From: Nitzschia sp. DOCU1
Taxonomy: Eukaryota; Bacillariophyta; Bacillariophyceae; Bacillariales; Bacillariaceae
Length of the DNA stretch: 64,000 bases
Assembly (NCBI GenBank): GCA_951394045.1
Contig: OX595998.1
Span: 1,882,889-1,946,888, forward strand
Direction: 5' to 3'
The notes beneath the pieces were generated by a model, which saw nothing but the letters and a program-made list of their open reading frames with translations, ran no database searches and had not been told where the DNA came from. The position numbers and the translations under genes were made by a program. Within the stretch, counting starts at the first letter, position 1. Every line of letters starts with the position of its first letter. Shown one piece after another: positions 45,422 through 55,130 of this stretch.

Positions 45422-46096
45422 ATGACCAACAAAGAAAACCATGAGGGGGACTTCTTGGCATCAAGAAGAATGGCCATGATGGACTCCCACCAAAGGAGGA
45501 ATGAGCACGAAGATGAGGACGTCCTCGACGAGTGGGGGCGCTCCGCCGCCCATCCTCATGACCAGCCCACACAAACAAACCAGAACGACCACCAGCACAG
45601 TTGGAGGATCTACCGCTCAGCAGGACGAGTGCTGCTGCAAACCCAGCAGAGAGAAGAACGTGGCGCTGCTGGCCACCTGTTCTATCATCACCACCATGAC
45701 GATGCAAGGGGAGATAGCTCTTCTTCTTCTCTTCCTCGTGGCGCCGAGTTGCCTGCACTCCCCATGACCCCCCAGTCCAATCCTCGTGTTCTCGGAAACT
45801 GGTCCCATCCTGCTCTACGAACCCAGCACCGTTTCCACCACCAGCAGCAGGACCCCCAAGAGAACGAGAATCATGAAGATGCTAGTAGCGCCCCTCAACA
45901 ACTGCCCACTTCCTGGGCAGAGGAGTTCCAATACCATGGTATTCACCGCCGGACGGGTGACCCACCACCAAATCGCCATGTGTATGTTATACTTGCCATT
46001 CTTGAAAGTGCCGAACGAATAATTTTGTGTTCTGATGATCCGTTTGAGGATGGTGATGCTGATTGTTCCTCCTTTCCAGGTGATTCTTCCCACTAG
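45422..46096 (+). CDS. Hypothetical His/Gln-rich protein, doubtful
   Basis: An open frame from MTNKENHEGDF to the TAG at 46094-46096, about 224 aa, polar, with runs of His and Gln, and SWAEEFQYHG and HRRTGDPPPN near the end. A second frame on the same strand also reads plausibly, with a hydrophobic stretch (GEIALLLLFLVAP), so this could instead be a decayed gene with a frameshift. No family recognised. Confidence 0.25.
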   Translation: MTNKENHEGDFLASRRMAMMDSHQRRNEHEDEDVLDEWGRSAAHPHDQPTQTNQNDHQHSWRIYRSAGRVLLQTQQREERGAAGHLFYHHHHDDARGDSSSSSLPRGAELPALPMTPQSNPRVLGNWSHPALRTQHRFHHQQQDPQENENHEDASSAPQQLPTSWAEEFQYHGIHRRTGDPPPNRHVYVILAILESAERIILCSDDPFEDGDADCSSFPGDSSH

Positions 46097-46849
46097 TACT
46101 ACGTGGCGTGAAGAACACATTCTTAGAAGAAGACTTGATTACTGTGCTTGCTGGCTTCGGTGCGATAGCTAGCTGATGATCATGCAGCGGTCCTTGATCC
46201 ATTAGGGCGAAGTGGGCGGGGACGGCGTCCTCCTGCTTCCACTTTGTAGTCCTAAGAAGTGTGCATTACCTTTTTGTTCTTGTTGGACTACTAATACAGT
46301 AGCTTGTTCAGGGAGGACGACGATGCCATGAAACACTGGTTGTCAGAAACATCGACCGCGTGCAGCAACTGCGGGGATTGCCCGAGTAGCAGGCTGCCCC
46401 CCAGCAGAAGCGGCAACCGTGTCGTCCGTCCCATTTACCGACAGTCCAGAGAAAAATGATAATAAGGTGCGATCGACGCTTTCGCATGGTCGACGAGATC
46501 GCAAAGATTTTTTGGCGGGAGGAAGGCGAACCTGAGTGGATGTTCGTCTTTCTGTCTCTACGACATGAATTTGCAATTTTGATTGGGTAGTGAAACGTTA
46601 GTGAGGAGATGGGGCGTGACGCCGCCCACTCTAACGTCGCTGCGATGCAAAATGACGTCATCGATGATTTGACACCACCCAGCCAGCAACTACACCACCC
46701 GATCTTTTTCCATCCAGCCTGATGCGGTCGACCTCAACACACTCGTATGGAAATAGCATCGGGCACTGACACTTGCTACTGTTCTGTTGCGAAGAACGGC
46801 TCGGGGTTTTGCCACTTGAGCTTATTCTATTCGTTCCGATATCAATAGA
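46097..46849. promoter_or_regulatory. Upstream region of the thioredoxin-CNB-EF gene with CRE palindrome
   Basis: A perfect TGACGTCA at 46653-46660 lies 190 bp before the ATG. The rest shows no supportable gene. Confidence 0.45.
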
Positions 46850-48703
46850 ATGTTGCTTTTGGTGGGTGCATTACTGCTGGTTTCGGTCGGCACGTCAGGC
46901 GCCTTAACCTCCACGACGACTTCAAGAACTTTCACGGAACGGCGACGTTTCTCTACGCGTCTGTTCAGCGATCGGTACACGTACAGTATAGCTGACTTGC
47001 AGCGGTATATGAATGGAAGCGTAAACGCTCATCCGCTGGCGCAAGCGCAAGTAGACCCGCAGTCCTGGCAGCCCCAAGAGCCACGGCATCAGCATCAGGA
47101 TGAGCAACCAACGAGTTCGTCACTTCCCACACTCTCCGAGCACGGAATTTATCAGATTGAGTCAGAACAACAATATCACAGCTTTATGCAGGCGCATCCA
47201 GACAAACTCATTGTCGTCAAGTTCTATGCCGAGTATTGCCGAGCTTGTCGGGCGCTGGCCCCCAAGTTTGTCGAAACAACTAAAGATCCAAAACTTAAAG
47301 GGTTGCCCATTGTTTGGGCCGAATACGCTGCCGGTAGGGCACAGAAAGATCTATTCCAGCACTTGCGGGTCTTGACATTACCCACGGTTCATTTCTATGA
47401 TGGATCACGAGGCCTAGTTGAGAATTTCCCCTGTGGTCCAGCCAAAATCCCGGTCCTCAAAAAGAAGTTGGCCCGTTTTCTCAATGAACGTGTGGATCCA
47501 AACACATTCCAGCTCAAGATGACCCCACCAACTACGCCAACTACGCTCGAACAAGCTGCCATGGACCAACAAAGTACGCAGACGCCTCGTCGAAGTCGAG
47601 ATGTTGTGGTGGACAATGAATTGATTACACCCGAGCATATTTACTATCTTCGTGATGTCCTACCCTTTTTTCGAGATCTCACCGAGCTTGAGTTCAAAAC
47701 CATGCTGGCCAAGGCCAAACTACTGACCTTTAATCCAGGCGATATTATTATTCGTCAAGGCATGCCGGGACGAACCTTCTATGTTCTCAAAAGTGGATTC
47801 GCAGAGATGCTTGTCAGGAGCAAATTCGATGATCCTATTTCGACACCTTCCAACTATTTGGGAGTCGTCGTCAATGAATTGGGTAAATTTGACTATTTTG
47901 GGGAACGAGCACTCACTACCGGCGAGCCACTCAAGGCTAGTGTCCGCGCTTTGGAAAAGGTTCGTTGCTTTGCCTTTGATGTAGATGATATTCCACCTTC
48001 TTCGATTTTGAACCGTAACCGACGAGCCACGCGAGAGTATGTCGACCAACTCAATCTGCGCTACGAACTACCACCCGACTATACTCCTGAGTATTCCGTG
48101 ACGCAACGGGATGACTGTATCTTGGAACTGTTGGTGCGATTCCGTCAGATTCGTCAAGCCGCGAAGTGTTTTGACTATGTCATGACCAGCGCCAATGTCG
48201 ATCCTATCAACTGGGGCGATCAAGGTGAAATTGCGCGACGAACGTTATTGGTGCGCAAGCTCACTCCGACTCAGCGTGATGAATTTCAAGCCGTCTTTGA
48301 TTTGGTCGATAGCAAGGGTCGGGGCAAGATAAGTCTGAAGGATATGAAACGCTTCATGGAAAGCGCTCGTCAACAAAAGTCCAATGAAGAGCTTCAAGCC
48401 ATGATGGCTCGAGCGAGCTGGGAAGGTCCCATGGTTGAAGAATTGGAAGATTACGGTATCAATCGTGATGAATTCATGGGTGTCATGGCCGAAGCCGAGT
48501 TTTATAATTTGTTACGAGAAACCTTTCAAGAATTGGACAAGGAACAAACGGGTTATGTTCGAGCCGGCGATCTGGATGATGTCTTGGGTGGCGTTCGGGG
48601 ACTTATTTCCGACAATCCAACCAACATTGTGAGTAGTGACGATCGGGATTTGTTGGTGGATTATGAACAATTCTCGAAAATGCTACTGGGAGCGGCTTTA
48701 TAG
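46850..48703 (+). CDS. Thioredoxin / cyclic-nucleotide-binding / EF-hand fusion protein, likely plastid or secretory
   Basis: A single exon of 617 aa. A hydrophobic leader (LLVGALLLVSVGTSGA) is followed by a Ser/Thr/Arg-rich stretch, which fits a signal plus plastid transit peptide, though the residue after the cut is Leu. A thioredoxin domain at about 98-215 has VVKFYAEYC and the active site CRAC (130-133), both Cys present but not CGPC, and the cis-Pro in LTLPTVHFY. A cNMP-binding domain at about 268-390 has GRTFYVLKSG and FGERALTTGEPLKASV; the usual phosphate-binding Arg is Lys here. The C-terminal part contains two EF-hand-like loops (DSKGRGKISLKD near 486, DKEQTGYVRAGD near 563), both with Asp at position 12. 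It may couple thiol, cNMP and Ca signals; chloroplast calredoxin joins Trx with EF-hands in a comparable way. Confidence 0.82.
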   Translation: MLLLVGALLLVSVGTSGALTSTTTSRTFTERRRFSTRLFSDRYTYSIADLQRYMNGSVNAHPLAQAQVDPQSWQPQEPRHQHQDEQPTSSSLPTLSEHGIYQIESEQQYHSFMQAHPDKLIVVKFYAEYCRACRALAPKFVETTKDPKLKGLPIVWAEYAAGRAQKDLFQHLRVLTLPTVHFYDGSRGLVENFPCGPAKIPVLKKKLARFLNERVDPNTFQLKMTPPTTPTTLEQAAMDQQSTQTPRRSRDVVVDNELITPEHIYYLRDVLPFFRDLTELEFKTMLAKAKLLTFNPGDIIIRQGMPGRTFYVLKSGFAEMLVRSKFDDPISTPSNYLGVVVNELGKFDYFGERALTTGEPLKASVRALEKVRCFAFDVDDIPPSSILNRNRRATREYVDQLNLRYELPPDYTPEYSVTQRDDCILELLVRFRQIRQAAKCFDYVMTSANVDPINWGDQGEIARRTLLVRKLTPTQRDEFQAVFDLVDSKGRGKISLKDMKRFMESARQQKSNEELQAMMARASWEGPMVEELEDYGINRDEFMGVMAEAEFYNLLRETFQELDKEQTGYVRAGDLDDVLGGVRGLISDNPTNIVSSDDRDLLVDYEQFSKMLLGAAL

Positions 48704-49189
48704 TAGTAATCACCAACCCATCGCCGTTTTCTGCTGTTAACCAATTTCTACAGTATAGCTATCCCCACTCTTAGAGTATTCGATCTTCGCCGGCACCTTC
48801 TAGCTAGCCAGCACGGATTGTTAGTATCAGATACCAGGTTGCAGGCTCAAAGATGGGGGGCGCCGTCTTCATAGAACGCTATGGCTATTACCATGCACCG
48901 GAATCAGTCTTGCTTCAATCACGTGCCACGTGCCACGTGCCACGTGCCGGGTGCCACCATTTGAGTTTCGTGACGTCATAGGACAACCTCGTGCATGCGT
49001 ACGTGTGTGTTGATGTGTGTATTCTGGAATGACCGGATTCGGTGCGCGATGACTCGAAAGACTTCGCGCGTTTCTCAAGTTATTATGGCGAAGCCCAAAA
49101 GATCTTTTGACATTCAGCCGAGGGTTCCATCCCAGCTTCACATCACATCCGACTACCGGCCGGTTAAGATCCCACCATACAACTCCACC
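48704..49189. promoter_or_regulatory. Promoter region of the OSCA-like gene
   Basis: Holds four CACGTG boxes with 7-bp period (48920-48946) and a TGACGTCA palindrome (48971-48978), 212 bp before the ATG. The first 150 bp belong to the 3' side of the preceding gene. Confidence 0.5.
48920..48946. promoter_or_regulatory. Four tandem CACGTGC units (G-box/E-box cluster)
   Basis: CACGTG occurs at 48920, 48927, 48934 and 48941, a perfect 7-bp array followed by a degenerate unit. CACGTG is the core of bHLH and plant-type bZIP sites. It lies about 245 bp upstream of the OSCA-like start. Confidence 0.55.
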
Positions 49190-52100
49190 ATGGCAACACT
49201 ACAACAAATCTACGCGACATTGATAAGCGGAGCCGCTGTGGCTAGTTTAAGCTTTGGCTTGTTTGGCATGGCCGTTCGATTTGGCTATCACGACAAAGTG
49301 GCGCCCCGCGTTTGGCCGCGGCCGCCTGGAATTCTTTTAAACGTCTTGAAGAAGCCGTACGCTTGCTCGTGGATTCCATGGTCGTTCCGGCAAACCTATC
49401 CTGAGCTCATGGCGGGCATACCTGGTACTGGGACGAGGCAGGGCGGGCTGGCCGGGCCGCTGCTTAAGGTGAATTTGGACGGAATCATCATGCTCAAGTA
49501 TCACGTCTTGTTGCTGAAGGTATCGCTGTTCGCCTCGATACTTTGTATGCTTGTCGTTTTGCCAATCACGACGACTGCTGAATGCGATGAGGAGTTGCTG
49601 GGAACGGGCACGTGCGATCAGGTGAACGACTTGACCGATTTTGAAAAAACCACAATTGCACATATCCCAGTACTCGAGTACAACCAAACTGGAACCACGG
49701 AAGATACGAGTCAAGAGGGGGCATTTGTGTGGGCAGGAAATGTATCGGGTCGCTATGTTGGCATTGCGCTAGTGGCTCTGGCGATATATTGGTACATTTG
49801 TCGTAAGTATTCTGGTTGCTACATCCTTTTTCCTATCGAATCGCGCTCTCATCCGTCGTGTTTCTCTGCCAGATCTACTATGGCACGAGTGGGTGGGAAA
49901 CTTGGCACTCCGTCGTCTCTTTTTTCTGGAACACGATCACTACAAAGAACGTCAGGACGAATGGGCCGAACTGCAAGACTTGGAGCAAGGCGAAGTTCCG
50001 CCCGACGAAACTGTGCAAAACCATCGACATCCTTGGTTGCCGCATCCGGAATTGCGCGAAACGGTTCCCAACATTTCCTTATATTCTTGTCTGTATCGAT
50101 TGCCTCAACGCATTACTACGACTGGCTTGCCAGACGATGCGTCAGATTTAGAACGAAAATTGGCAGCCACGGTGGACTTTTTTGATCAATGTGTTCCCAA
50201 TCAACGGGGATTCACGTCGAGTGTCGTGGCAGTTACTGTATTGCCGGAACCAGCCCATGTCGCCTTGGCATGGAAAAAGTGGTACCGTTGCGGTAAAAAA
50301 CTACGTCAATTGCGGTACATTCGACGCAATATTCAACACCGACTCGAGGAGATGGAACAAGAACGTGAACGGAATCCACAACAACAAAAGGCGGCCGATG
50401 AAGTATTCGTCATCTTTGAAAAAAAAGAGTCGGAAAAGGAACTAGCTGGCTCTGCGGTGGATTCTATAGCTGCTGTTTCACTTGTAGTCGAAAAAGAAGA
50501 AGGACCCCCAGTAAACGCGACAACGGTAGATCCAAAGGAGGAAGAGATCGCAATGTCATTGGAAATCCCGCCTTTGTTGGAGAAAGTCGTCGGGAAGGTA
50601 GTCAGTACGGTGATTCCTCCCGACGATGAGACGACTGCTCTCTGTGCGGCGACCGGTGCAGTCACCACCGAGATGCAAGTGGACAAAACGCCCGATGGAC
50701 ATCCAGTCGATCCGAGAGCGTCTCATGGCAAAACAGCAGCTGCCACGCCGCGGGCCTTCCAGTACGCCAGGTTTGCTGTGGATCGCTTCGCCAAGGAAAT
50801 TGGATTTGAAGAAGAGACCGAACTGGACAATCTCGTTGCAAACATTGGCATTGAACAGCTGAGCGTGTATGCAAGAGAGTATGCTCAAAGGTAAGGACGG
50901 CATGAAGTATTCAAACGCCAGGGAAAATCGCGGCTAAGCATTTGTTTGTTGTTTAGTTCTTCGAATGCGTGCCCATACGGATGTGGCAAAGAAATGATCA
51001 AATATTCAAGCTTGGCAACACTGCGAGAAATGGAGCAAGAGGTAATGAAGCAAGTCAAGTTGGCAAACGCTGAACTCGTGGAAGCGCGGTTATCGGTAAA
51101 TCGCTTGACATCTGGGTTTCTCCCAGCAGTAGAGGAACCCCCAGATGATGCCGTGGTTGAAACAAGCTACGATCCGGCCTCGTCGAAAAAAGACGACGGA
51201 GCAGAAGCCATTGCTGGAGACGATGTGGGAGGAAGTGGCGTTCGAGGCGCTCTTGATCGCAATCCAAGTAATAGCATTCGCCATAGACTGGCCTCGTCGT
51301 CAATTACGACATGGAATGAGGCACAAGCACTGGCGGGCTCCATCGAAGATAGCCATCGTATGGTAGTCGCCAATACAAGTATTCTTCCAAATTGTATGAG
51401 GACGTGTGCGAGAGGGGGGAAAGCCGTGATTTCCAAGACGATGGCACTCAAAAAGAAAGTACCCAAAGATGACGTGAAAAAGGTCGTCAACATTCTCGAA
51501 CATCCGACGTACGCGGTGGTCACGTTCACATCTCGACAGGCCGCTGTGGCTGCCAGACAGTGCCTGGCCGATGGGGGTGGAATCGATCGATGGATAGAGG
51601 TTGAAGAAGTTCCAGTGGCACCATTGGCCGATGCACCGGTAAGGAGCACCCTTGTCTTGTTTCGTTAGATGTTCTATCACGTCATTACATCCTAACCCTA
51701 ACACCACTTGCTTCTTCAGCCTTGGGATATCATGTTTTGTCGAGGCTGCTGTCGCCCCGTCACCTTGACAATAAGTGACCGAGAGAAAAAGATGCGCCGA
51801 TGTCTTGGCGTTTCACTCTTCCTTGGATTTTGCTTCTTTTACACCATTCCTTTGGCGCTCACTTCGCAGTTGCTCAATCCCGAAAAGCTGGCAGCTGTGT
51901 TTCCGGACTCGGAAGCTCTTCAGAATCCTGACAGCTTCTTCTTCCAAGTTCTTGCCGGAATCTCATCGGGAATGCTGTACAGTATTTTCTTTTCTTTCTG
52001 TCCGCAGTTGTTCAAGGCTATTGCTAACTTTGAAGGCAACGTCAGTAGCAAAAGGACGGCGGACGACAAAGCCCTGACGTACTATTGGTACTTTATGCTG

Positions 52101-53193
52101 CTGACGGCGTTTTCGGGTACATCCCTGACTCAAATGATAACAGAAGTCCTATTGTACAGTAAAAGTTTGGCTGGAGAACTCAAACTTGTTCTTGCCTCCG
52201 TGGCAAATAGCATCCCGACCCAGCAAGCGCCTGTTTGGATGAATTGGCTAGTGGTTCGATTTACGTACACACTTCCATTCTTGTATCTATTCCAGGCCAA
52301 CACGTTTGGTTTCAGCATTATTCGATGGCCTTGGTGTGGTCGGCTTATGCGTGGCGGGTACGTATCACTTCAATGATATATTTCAACCTGTCGACGACTC
52401 AACCGTGTTGGATTGCCTTGTTCTACTACAAAGAGGGCCAGGAGGGCCGCCTCCGTATCGAATCTATGTCGACAGTGGGACTGCTCTAGTTTGTGTCGTC
52501 GCTATCGCACCCACGTGTCCACTTATTGCTCCTTTGGCACTGATCTATTTTTGCGTCATGCTAGTCATGCTTCGTTGGCTCTTGGTCTTTGTGTATAGAC
52601 CTTGGTACGATGCAGGGGGGAACAAGTGGCCGGCACTCCACGAAATTATCATTTCTGCCACCATATTCGGACAAGTTCTTCTGACTACGCTTTTGGCGCT
52701 TAGCAATGCGTTCGTTCCGGCTGGTAAGTGGATATCCAGTTCGCCGGTCGTTGTTGTTTTTGGAGTTTCACAAGGAGCTCACACACATTGTTCAGTTATG
52801 ATAGCTGCGTCCATTATTCCGACGTATTTGTTTAGTCAACATTGCAAGCGCCAGTTTTTGCGATCTTACAACGACGCCAGTTTACTACAGACGAGTCGAT
52901 TGGACGGTTGGGATGCGTCACAGACTACGTCTATGAATCAACGAGAGGAGTATCGTCGATGGCTGGTCGACAGCCATAAAGCAAGCTACGTTCCGATTTG
53001 TTTGGCGGGAACAGAAAGTATTTTGACAGTTGAGCCGGCCATTGTGGTTTCAACTAAGCGCGACAAGGAAGACAGCCTCCGAAGTCGTTTCGTTGCCCTG
53101 AAAACCCAGCGAGGGGGCCGGTTGAATCGATTCGACAACGGCGAATCAGCTCAGCTTCCAGCTAGTATGACGAGCAAACTGGGCGTTGAATGA
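49190..53193 (+). CDS. OSCA/CSC1/TMEM63-type (DUF221) channel
   Basis: Six exons, 49190..49802, 49873..50890, 50957..51638, 51720..52357, 52434..52723, 52796..53193, give 1212 aa in unbroken phase; introns are 66-81 bp. The start MATLQQIYATLISGA resembles the N-terminal helix of OSCA proteins; in-frame Mets upstream are less likely. Helices near residues 10-25, 110-130 and 185-203 come before a long cytoplasmic region, which is split by a Lys/Glu-rich insert. The C-terminal membrane core has YYWYFMLLTAFSGTSL, PVWMNWLVVRFTYTLPFLYLF and PLIAPLALIYFCVMLVMLRW, typical of the RSN1_7TM/DUF221 pore domain. Family members are mechanosensitive or osmosensitive cation channels in plasma or inner membranes. 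Intron 5 (72 nt) has no stop in frame. Confidence 0.88.
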
Positions 53194-53685
53194 GGAATCA
53201 TCCCGATGACCGAAGAAAGATCGTCCTCGGTAATCATGAACGGCAAGAACATTTCCAGAACGATTCGTTTCTGATGCCTTCAAAGTCGTCCCCGAACTCT
53301 AGAAGTCTGCTCGTATTATCCCGCGGTCTCGTCATTTCACGCCAGTCGTATCGCCCGATCCTTCCGTAGCTATACGATGGATGGCGCCAAGTGCTAAGTC
53401 GTATTGCTATCCGATGTGCTGGGTGTTGTCAAGCCAGGTTCAGCCTAGGGATATTTGAAATTTACGAGACTTTGTTTTGTTCGCAACTCCGGAATATCTC
53501 ATATTTTGAGGCCGAAGTCGAAGAGACGCGCGTGGACGAAGAAGAGTCGGAGCGACGACAAGGCAAAAGGAAGGCAGAGAACGACGAAGCAAAAAAAAGA
53601 CAGTGTTCAGCTTGTTGGCGCCGTCGACGAAGTTGGCGGTGGCGGGGCGGGAGCTACTCCCATGTCTCTTGGATAAATCTCAGAT
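53194..53685. other. Intergenic, about 490 bp
   Basis: 3' side of the OSCA-like gene. A Lys/Arg-rich open stretch at about 53500-53650 may be the start of the decayed gene that follows, or noise. Confidence 0.3.
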
Positions 53686-54752
53686 GGCAGCGCTTCTTTC
53701 TCCAACCATACTCCTCACCAATGAAGCTTTTGCCTGTCGAAATCATGTTGTCGATCCTTCGCATATGACCGATCAAGGCCGCCGGATGAGCGCCATGCGT
53801 AGCAGTGACGAGTTCCATCCAGATCCTGGCGCTTTTAGTTGCAGCCATCGCGAGGAATCCATCAACGCCATCCCCGACGAATCGGCGTTGCTGCGAGATC
53901 AATCCAACTTGCTCGTCCAGGATGCCTGGCTATGGCCAGTGAGTACAGTTTGCCGCATGACAGCGAGGACGCACCAACGATTCGTCTTCGTCCACGACGG
54001 ACGCTGCGGACAATAAAAAACGTAGAATCTCGTCCGCAACCCTCGAGATGATTGCAAGTTTGCCGCATGACAGCAAGGACGATATGGATCGCAGCACCAA
54101 CGATTCGTCCACGGACGCCTCGTAGAACGTCCTCGGCAACCCCCGAGATGATTGCTGCCAAGGAAAACGCACAAGTCTACAACGCCAAAATTCTCGTATT
54201 TATGGTCCTTTGTTTATCGGCGGGAACTGTGGGATAAAAGCAGGATGCGGATGAACAGGTAAAGGTTTGCAATGACTTTACATATGACTTTTTTACGCAG
54301 TCGCACACTAACTCAACCCAAATACATAGTTCACAACGGATGCTGGGGAATTTTGGATGTCGTCAATGCCAATGGAAAGAGCATATTTTCGGCGGTCCTA
54401 TCCAGTGCGGCTGCAGCCCGTCTGTTTAACCAAGCGACCACGACATGGCCCACCTTTACCTTGGCAGATTTTGAAAAGTTCGGAACTGACAGTAGCGGGG
54501 AATACTTTTCGGTCTAAAGCCAAGGATGGATCAAAGATGGGCTGGTGGATTCGGGATATGACGTAAACAGCATGTTGGTACGAAATATTATTACCGACTA
54601 TTTGTCGAAAGACTGCCCGAACCTTTGAAACGGAAATTGTCCAGGAAGACTACTCGCCCATTTGGCAGTTGAATCCAGCCCCGACCGATACGCCCATTGT
54701 CAACGTCACTCTCAAAAATCATCGGACCTTTCAACGATTGATGGGATTTTAA
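53686..54752 (+). pseudogene. Decayed receptor-like membrane protein (diatom receptor-cyclase ectodomain type)
   Basis: Fragments in changing frames follow the order seen in diatom receptor-type membrane proteins. There is a Ser/Asp-rich cytoplasmic segment (SLPHDSKDDMDRSTN), a stretch SSATPEMIAAKENAQVYN leading into a helix (KILVFMVLCLSAGTVG), an outer segment after a stop codon (KQDADEQVKV), FTLADFEKFGTDSSGEYFS, and finally YSPIWQLNPAPTDTPIVN before a TAA at 54750. YSPIWQ near a Pro-rich stretch is what I would expect in the ectodomain of diatom adenylyl/guanylyl cyclase receptors, but no cyclase domain is present. Frame changes and stops near 54120, 54235, 54515 and 54625 make it a pseudogene. 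Confidence 0.42.
53945..54165 (+). repeat. Tandem duplication of about 110 bp inside the pseudogene
   Basis: GTTTGCCGCATGACAGC followed by ACCAACGATTCGTC and CCCGAGATGATTG (first unit CCTCGAGATGATTG) occurs twice, at about 53948-54055 and 54056-54165. It duplicates the Ser/Asp-rich juxtamembrane coding segment. Confidence 0.65.
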
Positions 54753-54879
54753 GATTTTACCATGCATGCAGCATTTTCAGAAGTATTTGATAGCAACTTG
54801 CTCTTTGGCACGTCCCTGTTGATAACACTTTCAAACTCTGCTATCGTAGATGTAGTGATAACGTATTCCTAACAGATTA

Positions 54880-55085
54880 TACTGTAAAAGTGAGAGTCTT
54901 TCTCTCGCAGTGCATTTAGACTGCCTATGATGTATTGTTGTATATTACCGTGTAATTGTTTGACCACGACGGCATCTTATTCGGATGCCGGCGTTGCCTC
55001 CGATCCGACTGGACCGATCCTCTGACATGTATGTCACACATATGCGTATGCTTACACATATGAGTATGCGTCGTTTCCTCCAACA
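54880..55085 (-). repeat. Probable 3' LTR of the copia element (outer end uncertain)
   Basis: On the minus strand a TGTTGGAGGAAACG start, as is common in copia LTRs, lies at 55085, 46 bp beyond the pol stop. It contains partly palindromic ACATATG/GCGTATG words. Without the 5' LTR the outer boundary and target duplication cannot be fixed. Confidence 0.45.
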
Positions 55086-55130
55086 CACTCCTGTGGTCTG
55101 TTGCTCGCATAACAGCGGGCTGCGGACCAT

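Noticed and set aside
48995..49189. Upstream in-frame extension of the OSCA-like protein
   Set aside because: The start at 49190 matches the family N-terminus; the extension is polar and overlaps promoter elements.
51690..51704. CCTAACCCTAACACC, telomere-like
   Set aside because: Two units only, inside intron 3 of the OSCA-like gene, where CTAAC also fits a branch point; taken as chance.
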